This document shows, in pieces, positions 1 to 7,361 of a stretch of 22,602 nt of DNA; position 1 is the first letter of the stretch, and each line of letters opens with the position of its first letter. The stretch is taken from assembly GCA_002477465.1 (NCBI GenBank), contig DLPV01000007.1, positions 1 through 22,602 of the forward strand, written 5' to 3'. The notes beneath the pieces are model-generated. The model made no database searches, was not told the DNA's origin, and saw nothing but the letters and a program-made list of their open reading frames with translations. This DNA comes from Gammaproteobacteria bacterium UBA7449 (GTDB taxonomy: Bacteria > Pseudomonadota > Gammaproteobacteria > Pseudomonadales > Pseudohongiellaceae). A program made the position numbers and the translations under genes.

Positions 1-1363
1 CCCGCTCGGCGGTAATCGCAGTAACGCGATTGCTATCGACAATAGCGCCGTTAAAATCATCGAGTTCAGAGACAGGCTGGCGATTCACCTCCACAATGAC
101 ATCGCCCGGCCGCAGACCAGCAGCCCAGGATCTGCTGCTAGGATCGACCTCTTTGACCATCACTCCTGCCTCTAGCGTAATTTCATCGTCCGGCTCAATG
201 TTGCGTAAGTCGGCTCCACGAAATCGGCCTGAGTTGGCAGGTGCGCCTCCGGCAATGGCGGCAGCGCCTTCCTGGTCACCAATTACGGCCGAGACTGTCA
301 TCGCCTCACCATTCCGGTACAGGCGCAAATTGACATCCTGGTCTCGTCGCAGCAGACCTATAATGTTTCGAAGCTCACGACTACTGGTGACAGCCTCGCC
401 ATCGATTTCTACAATGACGTCTGAGATTTCAAGACCCGCCTGCTCCGCCGCGCTTCCCGGTAACACACTGGTCACCACCGCGCCCTGCTCCACAGTCATA
501 GCCAGCGCCTCACGTACTTCAGGCGTGACTGAGCTGACCGTGACACCGAGCATACCGCGGCGGACTTCGCCATCACGCTCTAGGTGGCCAATCACCGTGC
601 CCACCATGTCGGCCGGCACTGCAAAACCAATCCCGTTGCCACCACCGTTACCGCTGATAATGGCTGTATTGACGCCAATCAGGCGTCCCTCCAGGTCTAC
701 CAGGGCGCCGCCGGAGTTGCCCACATTAATAGCGGCGTCGGTTTGAATAAAATCCTCATAATTATCGGTGTTGAGGCCGTTCCTGCCCAAGGCGCTGACT
801 ATGCCGGAGGTGACAGTTTGGCCAATGCCGAAAGGGTTGCCGATGGCGACTACAAAGTCTCCGACATGCACGCTGTCTATATCAGCCAATTCAATCTCCA
901 CCAGATCCTCAGCCTCAACCTTCAACAAAGCCACGTCGGTATTGGCATCGCTGCCTATCAGCTGCGCTTCCAGCACACGGCCGTCATTAAGCTGCACCGT
1001 GATATTGGCAGCATCATCGATGACGTGATGATTAGTGACAATGAATCCGGCTTCACTATCAACTATGACACCGGACCCTGCCCCCATAGCGAAGGGTTGG
1101 CGCCGTTGAGAGCGCGGGACGTTCTCAAAGTACTTGCGCAATTCCTCCGGGATGCGATCACCCTCGAAAAGATACTGATTCGATGTTGGAATTGCCTTGG
1201 TCACCCGGATATTCACCACCGCAGGTGTGACGGATTCCAGCATAGGGGCAAGGGTTGGAATCCCTTGCTGTAGAGCTTCCAGGCTCACGGCAGACGCCAT
1301 GCCGTTGCATAGGCCCAAGTTAACGATGCCAATAAACAGCGAGTTGCTCCAAATTCTCTTCAT
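1..1363 (-). CDS. DegP/DegQ (HtrA) periplasmic serine protease, 3' end cut by window edge
   Basis: I read 454 codons from an ATG at 1363 down to the window edge. The product is an HtrA-family protease and chaperone that degrades or refolds misfolded periplasmic proteins. A signal peptide covers about residues 1-26, ending in GMASA. The trypsin-like domain shows the full triad: H113 in TNHHVID, D143 in NTDVALL and S217 in GNSGGAL. PDZ1 follows from about residue 265 (RRGMLGVTVSS) and PDZ2 from about 370 (GLRPGDVIVEVN), so only the last few residues should be missing compared with the usual 450-475. The triad spacing matches E. coli DegP (105/135/210). DegP and DegQ cannot be separated confidently by eye. 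The ATG is preceded by GGTAGGGGATTGGA and, further up, by three AGGAAT repeats. The gene is divergent from the winged-helix regulator at 1866. Confidence 0.95.
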   Translation of the reverse strand, partial: MKRIWSNSLFIGIVNLGLCNGMASAVSLEALQQGIPTLAPMLESVTPAVVNIRVTKAIPTSNQYLFEGDRIPEELRKYFENVPRSQRRQPFAMGAGSGVIVDSEAGFIVTNHHVIDDAANITVQLNDGRVLEAQLIGSDANTDVALLKVEAEDLVEIELADIDSVHVGDFVVAIGNPFGIGQTVTSGIVSALGRNGLNTDNYEDFIQTDAAINVGNSGGALVDLEGRLIGVNTAIISGNGGGNGIGFAVPADMVGTVIGHLERDGEVRRGMLGVTVSSVTPEVREALAMTVEQGAVVTSVLPGSAAEQAGLEISDVIVEIDGEAVTSSRELRNIIGLLRRDQDVNLRLYRNGEAMTVSAVIGDQEGAAAIAGGAPANSGRFRGADLRNIEPDDEITLEAGVMVKEVDPSSRSWAAGLRPGDVIVEVNRQPVSELDDFNGAIVDSNRVTAITAER

Positions 1364-1377
1364 TCCAATCCCCTACC

Positions 1378-1413
1378 TTTATTCCTGTTTCTATTCCTGT
1401 CTTTATTCCTATC
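1378..1413 (-). repeat. Three 12-bp tandem repeats upstream of the HtrA gene
   Basis: Three near-identical 12-mers stand head to tail (TTTATTCCTGTT, TCTATTCCTGTC, TTTATTCCTATC on the plus strand). Read along the HtrA transcript they give AGGAATA three times, about 16-50 nt before the ATG, just upstream of its own GGTAGGGGA. Each copy resembles a Shine-Dalgarno core. The repeat is seen directly; any role as a ribosome standby site or a length-variable tract is inference. Confidence 0.7.
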
Positions 1414-1555
1414 CCGCCCTATCCTGATGTGGGCCAGGCTTGCTGGACCGCCGATCCTGGACCGAGATTAGGGGCTTTAATCGGGTAATTCGCGCCCCCA
1501 GCTACCTTGGCAAACTCAGGCTGTCAGGCAACTGGGGGAGCTTAATCAACATAGG

Positions 1556-1569
1556 CACTAAATTTAGTG
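1556..1569. promoter_or_regulatory. Perfect 14-bp palindrome CACTAAATTTAGTG, possible operator
   Basis: CACTAAATTTAGTG is exactly self-complementary and lies near the middle of the divergent HtrA/regulator intergenic region. A dimeric regulator could bind it; none is known to. Chance palindromes of this length are uncommon but possible in AT-rich DNA. Confidence 0.35.
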
Positions 1570-1865
1570 GGCGAGGGCCGCAGAAACCTGAAATTGCAAT
1601 GAACATTATGTCCAGAAAAGCTGCAGACTGTGTTTTTGGGCTATATGAAGTAGGTATTTTGTTAATATGAGCAGTACTGAAACTGGCTCAATAAACCAGA
1701 AAAAGCGATAAATTGAATACAACGCTGAAACAAAAACGCTGTTCCTAGCGTCTAAGTAACCAATAATGAGGCCATTCAGCTCTCTCCTTTCGATTGAAGG
1801 AGCATCGCAGCCAAAGGCCTGCGTGAACTGAATGCCACAAACAGGAACAATTGAGGATAAATTCG

Positions 1866-2918
1866 ATGCAAACTGGCACTACTGCAGGTTCATCCCAAAT
1901 TCAGTTATCAGAGATGGCAGACTCAGCTCTGAATCCGTCGCTGGATGCCTTTCAGATCGTCAACTGGGTCGTTGACCCAGCCTTGAACCAACTGCGGCAC
2001 CAGCTTTCCGGAGGCTCGCGTCACCTGGAGCCACGCTTGGTAAAATTGCTCAGCCATCTGGCGCGCCATCAGGGTAAAGTTGTGGAACGAGACTCACTTG
2101 TGGAGTTGTTATGGCCCAAGGTTATCGTGAATGAAAACTCTCTGACCCGAGCCGTATCGGAATTGCGCAAGCAGCTGAGCTCGACCTCAGACCCAAAGAC
2201 CACTTTTATCGAAACTATACCCAAGCGCGGCTATCGCCTGGCGGTGCCAGTAACTGCGATATCTGAGAGCTTCGAGAACTCCGAGAGCCCTGCTGCCATG
2301 ACACAGCAGACCGCTGACAGAGCCTCTTTGTCTCCATTCATGCAGCGACTGCAAAAATCTGGCACAGCCGCCTTCACGCTCACCCTGATTTTAACCACAT
2401 TGCTTTATATCGATTCGCGACCGCAACAGGCTGATCCGGTGCGCTTCACGGATGAAGTTATTAGCGCGACCCAGATGGGTCCGGTCGGCGGCGAATTGCT
2501 GCTGAGTGAATCCGGCAACGACGACAGACTCGGCACTGATATGAGCAAGGTATTGTTCTCAAGGGATGAGAGCCGATTAGCCTTTGTGCAGTACGATCAC
2601 ACGGGTTCCACCATTATGCTTGGTGACGTTGAGATGCTGGATAACGAAGCGTCGATATCTGAAGGAGGCAGAGGCTACCAGCCCGCAGCGCTCTACAATA
2701 GCAAGGATATTCTGTTTAACCTGGCCTGGTCTCCGGTTGGGGATGCCCTGTTATTCGCCGCCAAACCTGCTATGACCACTGCCGCGTGGTTCGAACCTCG
2801 GGCCAAATCCAGGGCGACCCTATACTCTCTCGACCTCAACACCCTGGAAGTGAGTTTGCTGATCCAACAATCGCCTGCGGAAATCAAAACCAGCAGCACA
2901 GAGATGAGCTTGACGTAA
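1866..2918 (+). CDS. CadC/ToxR-like membrane-anchored winged-helix transcriptional regulator, short periplasmic part
   Basis: The protein has 350 residues from the ATG at 1866, which has GAGGAT at 1853-1858. A TTG at 1851 is in frame but has only a poorly spaced AGGA, so ATG is preferred. Residues about 29-128 form an OmpR/PhoB-type winged helix: LEPRLVKLLSHLARH, then the recognition region NENSLTRAVSELRKQL, then the wing IPKRGYRLAVPV. A linker leads to one membrane segment at about 168-182 (AAFTLTLILTTLLYI). The periplasmic part contains WD40/TolB-like strands (SRDESRLAFV, AWSPVGDALLFAA). Relatives with this design usually carry a full beta-propeller and are about twice as long; here only two or so blades are visible before a TAA. 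The end lies 32 bp from the convergent copD stop. Role: probably a one-component membrane sensor; target unknown. Confidence 0.82.
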   Translation: MQTGTTAGSSQIQLSEMADSALNPSLDAFQIVNWVVDPALNQLRHQLSGGSRHLEPRLVKLLSHLARHQGKVVERDSLVELLWPKVIVNENSLTRAVSELRKQLSSTSDPKTTFIETIPKRGYRLAVPVTAISESFENSESPAAMTQQTADRASLSPFMQRLQKSGTAAFTLTLILTTLLYIDSRPQQADPVRFTDEVISATQMGPVGGELLLSESGNDDRLGTDMSKVLFSRDESRLAFVQYDHTGSTIMLGDVEMLDNEASISEGGRGYQPAALYNSKDILFNLAWSPVGDALLFAAKPAMTTAAWFEPRAKSRATLYSLDLNTLEVSLLIQQSPAEIKTSSTEMSLT

Positions 2919-2950
2919 GCCCTATTTTCAACCGGTCTTCCGTCAAGCCC

Positions 2951-3874
2951 TTAGTGCATCATTGGCCCAACAACCGTCGAGAGATAGGCGGTTAGCACTA
3001 GCAGCAGACTTGCCACCAGCATTTCAATTCTGACCGAATGACGAAATTTGGCACTGCTTCGTAGCAGAAGCAGCGCTGGCACCAGCTTGAATTTATTCAG
3101 CGCAGCAATACCGAGTAGAGCCAGAACCAAGAGAAGCTTGTACGCCAAAGCGCGCCCGTAAGCCGTGCTAATGAGTTCGGTCAGGGAATGCACCAGGTTT
3201 ACAGCCAATACCCCGCCGGCGATAAGCAGCACCATCACTATGACTATCGCGTGGCTACTAAATCGATTCAGGGTCAGCTGAAGCTCAGTCAAGTTGTCGG
3301 TGGCGGAGATCAACAGCAGCGGATACAGCGACCCGATCCAAAGGGCAAAGACAGTGAAGTGCACAGCCAGTGCAAGTTGCACAGGCGCAGTCAACACCGA
3401 TACATGGCCGCCAAATCGAAATGCCCAGAGCAGCAACATAAAACCGATAGCGTTAATGCGCAGCAAGTTCAGGTAAAAAAATCTGCCTGGTGCCTGATTC
3501 ATCACCAGGGTCCGGCGGTAGAAGAAGCCAGCCGAGCAGATCAGTACCGCAAAGCCTAGCAGACGGTACAGGCTCAGATCACCCAGCGGGGTATCCATCA
3601 AAATCTGCGCCATAGTCCAATCCAGTGCCCCACCCACGCCTGCATTGTTGATCAGCCCAATTTGTGCAAGAAAATTGATGACAACAGCCTGCAGGCTCAA
3701 CAGCGCACCGAACAATTGCAGCAGCAACACGCGCTGCACGGTAGCGCGCCTGCCGTCCCCATACATGAACAGACAGAATGCGCCGCCAAGGGAACTGGCG
3801 GCACCCAGGTACATGAGAAGCTTGCAGACTACGCTGGCCAGCTCCCAGCTGCTTGGAATGGCGGACATGGGCAT
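2951..3874 (-). CDS. copD: CopD-family copper resistance membrane protein (YebZ-like)
   Basis: A 307-residue integral membrane protein with about eight hydrophobic segments. The middle carries the CopD-type region with a histidine and tryptophan (ALAVHFTVFALWIGSLYP), and the C-terminal half has AYKLLLVLALLGIAALNKF, typical of the family. CopD proteins sit in the inner membrane and with periplasmic CopC are thought to handle copper import or tolerance. The gene follows copC by 51 bp on the same strand. The start is ATG at 3874 or a second ATG two codons in (3868). The only Shine-Dalgarno-like sequence (AGGTCGAG) is inside the 3' arm of the hairpin at 3881-3906. CopA/CopB are absent, as in YobA-YebZ-type pairs. 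Confidence 0.85.
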   Translation of the reverse strand: MPMSAIPSSWELASVVCKLLMYLGAASSLGGAFCLFMYGDGRRATVQRVLLLQLFGALLSLQAVVINFLAQIGLINNAGVGGALDWTMAQILMDTPLGDLSLYRLLGFAVLICSAGFFYRRTLVMNQAPGRFFYLNLLRINAIGFMLLLWAFRFGGHVSVLTAPVQLALAVHFTVFALWIGSLYPLLLISATDNLTELQLTLNRFSSHAIVIVMVLLIAGGVLAVNLVHSLTELISTAYGRALAYKLLLVLALLGIAALNKFKLVPALLLLRSSAKFRHSVRIEMLVASLLLVLTAYLSTVVGPMMH

Positions 3875-3906
3875 AAAAATGCTCGACCTGGCGATCCAGG
3901 TCGAGC
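3875..3906 (-). promoter_or_regulatory. Terminator-like intercistronic hairpin between copC and copD
   Basis: In the copC-to-copD transcript there is a perfect 11-bp stem (GCTCGACCTGG / CCAGGTCGAGC, 3881-3891 with 3896-3906) with a 4-nt loop, then ATTTTT and at once the copD ATG. It has the form of an intrinsic terminator with a short U tract, and its 3' arm contains the only plausible copD ribosome-binding sequence. It could attenuate transcription, hide the copD start, or protect the copC mRNA end. Structure seen; function inferred. Confidence 0.7.
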
Positions 3907-3925
3907 GCTATTTATAAGGAATAAT

Positions 3926-4315
3926 TCAGGGAGCTGAAGATGCTGAAGAAGGAGCAACGACGAAACTGAAGGAATCGGAAACCGTGTGACCGTCAGCACC
4001 GATAGCAGCCCAGTTTACCGTGTAGCTACCCGCCACCAGGCCTGCGGCCGGAATACTGTATGAAGCGACCGCTTCAGCGCTGGGTTTGAACTCAGTTTCC
4101 ACTGCGGGCCCGGATCCCGCCACCTCCAGCTTTACGAGTCGTACCGGCGCAGTAAACACCAGGTCAATTTTGGCGGGTGCTGCCTGCACGTTAGCGTCTG
4201 CCGCCGGAGTCGATTCCTTCAAGCCAGTGTGGGCAAACGCGCTGCTGGTAGCCAATAGCAACACCAGGGTTGCAAGCAGCTTCTGTACCAGGAAAAACGA
4301 ATTAATTGATTGCAT
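3926..4315 (-). CDS. copC: CopC-family periplasmic copper-binding protein (YobA-like)
   Basis: A small exported protein of 129 residues. A signal peptide (hydrophobic LLATLVLLLATSS) ends in SAFA at residue 28, so the mature chain starts with H29 (HTGLKESTPAAD). That N-terminal histidine is the expected Cu(II) ligand in CopC proteins. A second conserved histidine, H110, sits in the family motif GADGHTVSDSFSF. Length fits the single-domain CopC beta-sandwich. GAGG stands 9 nt before the ATG at 4315. It binds copper in the periplasm and probably works with the downstream CopD. The methionine-rich Cu(I) site of plasmid CopC proteins is not visible. Confidence 0.9.
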   Translation of the reverse strand: MQSINSFFLVQKLLATLVLLLATSSAFAHTGLKESTPAADANVQAAPAKIDLVFTAPVRLVKLEVAGSGPAVETEFKPSAEAVASYSIPAAGLVAGSYTVNWAAIGADGHTVSDSFSFVVAPSSASSAP

Positions 4316-4584
4316 AGCCTATTGCCTCTTTGCTGCCGTTATTATTGGATGGTAGAGCATGGAGCATTCGACGATTTAGCACCTCATCCAATTCCTGCGA
4401 ATTCTGCATACATTGGAAATGGCTCGTTGGAATACCTTGTATTTGAGGGAATAGTATCAATATCAGGCAGTTATGCCTAGCTGGACCAACTCAAACAGCT
4501 GCGACATATCGTCGCACGGCTCCTATACGGCCATTAAAGAATCAGTGAAAAGACGCTGCTTTCCGCGGTCCTGATCCCCACCAT
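4316..4584. other. Gap between SDR gene and copC, no gene seen
   Basis: This stretch is downstream of the SDR gene and upstream of copC. It holds the copC ribosome-binding site and a 6-bp inverted repeat TGCGAC/GTCGCA at 4500-4516. I see no strong terminator for the SDR gene and no convincing -35/-10 pair, although AATAAT about 30 nt before the copC ATG could be a -10. Confidence 0.45.
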
Positions 4585-5304
4585 TCATTTAGACTGCCAT
4601 ACTCGCTTGCGAGGAGACAGATTGATTTCATCCACTACGGTGCCGCCACGCATGGCCAGGATTGAAAGGACAGTTGCCGCTACATCCTCTGGCTGGATGG
4701 CATTCTCTGCGCGATCTCCAGGCTCAAAATGGAGATCGTCAAAGAACGCAGTTCTAACGGCACCTGGGTTAATCAGGCTAACCCTTATCTCGGATTTCCC
4801 ACATTCCAGGCGCAAAGACTGGGCAAACCCCCGCAAACCGAACTTGCTTGCACAATAAACACTCCCCTCTTTACCGCCAGTCAGGGCCGCCTCCGACCCG
4901 ATGAATATCAGATCACTGAGAACAGATCGTTGTTTCATGACAGGCAAACACAGTCTGCTGATCAATATGTGACTCAATAGATTCACCGCCAGCACGCTCT
5001 GGATATCAGCAACCGACAGCTGTTCCAGGTATCCCATTTTGCCGATACCGGCATTGTTAACCACCGCACGCAGAGGTCGATCAAGTGATTTAAGCAGAGG
5101 TGGCAGTCCAGCCTGAATAGCGTCTGCTGAGGCAAGGTCGAGCTCGGTGCTGTGAAAATTGGCGTGGCTAATGTCTGCCTTGGAAAAATCCCTGGCAATT
5201 CCATGCACTGAAAATCCGCATTCCAGCAACTGACGGGTTATCGCCAGGCCAATGCCTGACGAAGCGCCGGTCACCAGAACAGCACCTTTCTGCTCATGCG
5301 TCAT
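4585..5304 (-). CDS. Short-chain dehydrogenase/reductase (SDR)
   Basis: A classical SDR of 239 residues. The NAD(P) site is TGASSGIG at 12-19, followed by NNAG at 83-86 and catalytic S137, Y150 and K154 in YCASKFGLRGF. After the active site, INPGAVRTAFFDD is the usual nicotinamide-contacting stretch. The C-terminus (LSPRKRVWQSK) is basic and resembles YdfG/DltE-like SDRs. ATG 5304 is preceded by GAGGAT at good spacing. The neighbours are copC downstream and the radical SAM gene upstream, with gaps of about 270 and 180 bp, so it is probably a separate unit. The substrate cannot be told from sequence. Confidence 0.88.
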   Translation of the reverse strand: MTHEQKGAVLVTGASSGIGLAITRQLLECGFSVHGIARDFSKADISHANFHSTELDLASADAIQAGLPPLLKSLDRPLRAVVNNAGIGKMGYLEQLSVADIQSVLAVNLLSHILISRLCLPVMKQRSVLSDLIFIGSEAALTGGKEGSVYCASKFGLRGFAQSLRLECGKSEIRVSLINPGAVRTAFFDDLHFEPGDRAENAIQPEDVAATVLSILAMRGGTVVDEINLSPRKRVWQSK

Positions 5305-5481
5305 TGTGAATCCTCAAAATAATTCCCATAACAATTAGCCACTACCGCAGCGGCGGCAAGCCTGCGAGTTACTGTTGTATCTACATCCCATGTTCCAACA
5401 TGCCAGTCCTTGTCTATCTGACCTGAGAGAACCAGTAATGCATCACGAGCACTGGCCTTTGACCGCTTTTAGGCACAACGC

Positions 5482-6465
5482 CTACGCACAACGATAGTAT
5501 CTTGAACTATCGACATGAGTCAGCAGCCTGGACTCGATAGCCTGCATCATCTCGGCACCACCGCCTGCGAGTGAGACCATGCCATCACTGCAGATTGTTT
5601 CGCGCGCCAGCAGACCTTCCTCGGGGTAGAGCTTGACCATCTTCTTGTGAAAATCTGTTGGCAGCCTGAACTCGCCGAGGCTTACGGAGTGCATAAGCTC
5701 GCCATTGAGGGTTGAAAACACCTGCTGAAACAAGCGCGCATAATTGTTTTCTACCTCGGGCTCTGCAATGACCGGCTCGAAGCGAATGGCAACGGGCCAA
5801 CCCGCCTGCTGCAGCTTGCGCATCGCCAGCAGCCGTTTCGTGATCGCCGGTACCCGATGCTCCCAGCGCTTGGCTGCAGCCTCTGGTGTAAAGCTCATGG
5901 CCACAACACAGTTGGGCAAAGGATCAAACTCCAGCAACTTACGCACCTGAGTGCTCTTGGTGCGAATTTCCAGTGTCATTTCGGGTCTGTTGGCGAAAAA
6001 TGGAATAAAGGAATTGCAAAAGCCACTCACCGGCTCCATCGCCAGGCTATCGCAGTCATAGCCACTGTAAAATACGTTTCCTGCTGCTTGAGCCGACTGC
6101 CCCAAGATGTCATGCATAAAATCTTCATAATTGGTAAACAGTATATAGTGGGCTGAGCGATACATGCCCTGCAGAAAGCAGTAGCGACAGTCATAGAGGC
6201 AGTTGAGCATGTGCGAAAAGTAGAAACCGCTGCCCTGCTCGAATCCATAGCCGTCCGGGGCCGGCAAGACTTTTTTGCCATGCTTCTTGGCCAGGATCAG
6301 CGCCGGCGCCTGTTTCTGTAACCGGAAATTCTGGCCCGCGCGATTGAATATCTCGCCGTAGCGTTCGATCCTGATTCTGGGTATGTCACCCACCCGTGCG
6401 AGTATGTCTATTACACGCTCTGTCTCAGCTATCTCATCTTCTATATAAACGCTGGAAAAATTCAA
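5482..6465 (-). CDS. Spore photoproduct lyase (SPL)-family radical SAM protein
   Basis: A 327-residue protein with the radical SAM cluster motif CLYDCRYC (C89, C93, C96, CxxxCxxC) followed by FLQGMY, as in spore photoproduct lyase. C138, in SGYDCDSLAMEP, lies 42 residues after the last cluster cysteine. Bacillus SPL has its hydrogen-donor cysteine (C141) 43 residues after, so C138 is a candidate equivalent. Genuine SPL repairs the spore DNA lesion 5-thyminyl-5,6-dihydrothymine. Gammaproteobacteria make no spores, so the substrate here is open: another DNA or RNA photoproduct, or something else. The start is TTG at 6465, overlapping the nucleosidase stop by 4 nt (TTGA); an in-frame TGA shortly upstream excludes a longer protein, and AAGGA lies about 10 nt before it. 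It is the last gene of a three-gene operon. Confidence 0.85.
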   Translation of the reverse strand: MNFSSVYIEDEIAETERVIDILARVGDIPRIRIERYGEIFNRAGQNFRLQKQAPALILAKKHGKKVLPAPDGYGFEQGSGFYFSHMLNCLYDCRYCFLQGMYRSAHYILFTNYEDFMHDILGQSAQAAGNVFYSGYDCDSLAMEPVSGFCNSFIPFFANRPEMTLEIRTKSTQVRKLLEFDPLPNCVVAMSFTPEAAAKRWEHRVPAITKRLLAMRKLQQAGWPVAIRFEPVIAEPEVENNYARLFQQVFSTLNGELMHSVSLGEFRLPTDFHKKMVKLYPEEGLLARETICSDGMVSLAGGGAEMMQAIESRLLTHVDSSRYYRCA

Positions 6466-7361
6466 CTCGCTTGATTCCTTTCAGTTTGTCCACCACCTGC
6501 TTCAACCCGGGACAGGCTTTCTCCACCCTCCCTTCCGGGGTTCCCATCTGTATGACCTAGCGCAGTATGCAGCGCACCGATTAATGCACGACTATCACGG
6601 TGTGATGCGGAGAGTATGACCTCCAGCGACTCGCCCATCTGTAGCGCGTAAAATCTATGGCAGAGCCGTCTAAGCTGAATTTCCTGGGTAACAGATAATC
6701 GATAGCTGGCTTTTGCGCTAACAAACGCGGGGGGATCGCTAACCAGCGACTGCTGTTTTGCAGCAAGCGCTTTGAGCTGTAGCACGAGGCCTTCAATTTC
6801 CTTGCTTGCCGAGTCAATCAGTTCCGTAATCAAATTTGGTGTCACTTTATCGGTACTTGAATCTGGATTGTCCGAAACTATTTTATAACTCTGCACCAGA
6901 TCCAGCGGTCCAAAAGCCGCTGCAGAGCGCCAGAACGCAAAAGCTTCCATGTCATAAGCCGCATCTTTGGGATAATTTAACTCGGGCCGGTCTACGGTTA
7001 TCACGGTGCCGGTTCTAAGCCCGCTGATAATTGGCGTTGGAAACACTGACTCATTGTCCGGGCCGCTGATAATTTTATTAGCAATCAGCGTATCGCCGAC
7101 AGCCAGATTTTGATGCCCTGCAATACCGACGTTAAGCCACGCCATGTCTCGCCTGGCAGAAGGCTTGGTTTCCACCCATTGTGCCAAACTATACTCGACG
7201 TTCTGGCGCCCCATCCCAGTCACAATTAATCGCACACCAGAGTTGGAAACGTAGACATTGTCGCTATCTTCTTGCGGCTGCAAATCAAACAGCGCAATCA
7301 GTGGCTTGGCTTCCAGCCCATGTGCCACTACCAGATTGATTAACACGGGATCACCCAACAT
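6462..7361 (-). CDS. MTA/SAH nucleosidase-like protein (nucleoside phosphorylase superfamily) with C-terminal extension
   Basis: The protein has 299 residues. Residues 1 to about 185 match the MTAN/Pfs fold: E17 in VVAHGLEAKPL, the phosphate-site-like TGMGRQNV, NVGIAGHQNLAVGD (cf. NTGSAGG...VGD), the purine and ribose motif YDMEAF (D137, M138, E139), and SDN with D164, equivalent to the catalytic aspartate. These enzymes hydrolyse methylthioadenosine, S-adenosylhomocysteine or 5'-deoxyadenosine to adenine. Residues about 200-299 are extra: a helical stretch (EIQLRRLCHRFYALQMGES) and a glycine-rich, charged tail with no family I recognise. The gene overlaps the glycosyltransferase by 11 nt and the radical SAM gene by 4 nt. 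Coupling to a radical SAM enzyme suggests it clears 5'-deoxyadenosine; this is inference. Confidence 0.75.
   Translation of the reverse strand: MLGDPVLINLVVAHGLEAKPLIALFDLQPQEDSDNVYVSNSGVRLIVTGMGRQNVEYSLAQWVETKPSARRDMAWLNVGIAGHQNLAVGDTLIANKIISGPDNESVFPTPIISGLRTGTVITVDRPELNYPKDAAYDMEAFAFWRSAAAFGPLDLVQSYKIVSDNPDSSTDKVTPNLITELIDSASKEIEGLVLQLKALAAKQQSLVSDPPAFVSAKASYRLSVTQEIQLRRLCHRFYALQMGESLEVILSASHRDSRALIGALHTALGHTDGNPGREGGESLSRVEAGGGQTERNQAS

Larger units (their letters stand above)
1364..1865. other. Divergent intergenic region, about 500 bp, no convincing gene
   Basis: This gap separates the minus-strand HtrA gene from the plus-strand regulator, so it should hold both promoters. Visible elements are the 12-bp repeats next to HtrA, an 8-bp direct repeat CTGGACCG at 1443-1450 and 1457-1464, a perfect 14-bp palindrome at 1556-1569, and a small inverted repeat ACGCT-6 nt-AGCGT at 1736-1751. 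The part nearest the regulator is AT-rich. I found no clear sigma-E promoter (GAACTT...TCTGA) for HtrA and no clear -35/-10 pair. A 76-codon TTG-initiated reading frame at 1440-1670 has no recognisable features. Confidence 0.6.

Noticed and set aside
584..1273. Long plus-strand reading frames at 30-746 and 584-1273
   Set aside because: They lie opposite the HtrA gene, whose minus-strand frame has signal peptide, full catalytic triad and two PDZ domains.
1440..1670. 76-codon plus-strand reading frame
   Set aside because: It starts with TTG, has no Shine-Dalgarno, no recognisable domain, and overlaps likely regulatory DNA.
3188..3559. Plus-strand reading frame within copD
   Set aside because: The opposite strand encodes a complete CopD; the plus-strand product is low-complexity and Q/H/K-rich, typical of an antisense shadow of membrane codons.
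5470..5484. Hairpin TAGGC-ACAAC-GCCTA overlapping the radical SAM stop codon
   Set aside because: Only 5 bp, and no T run follows on the minus strand, so it is not supported as a terminator.
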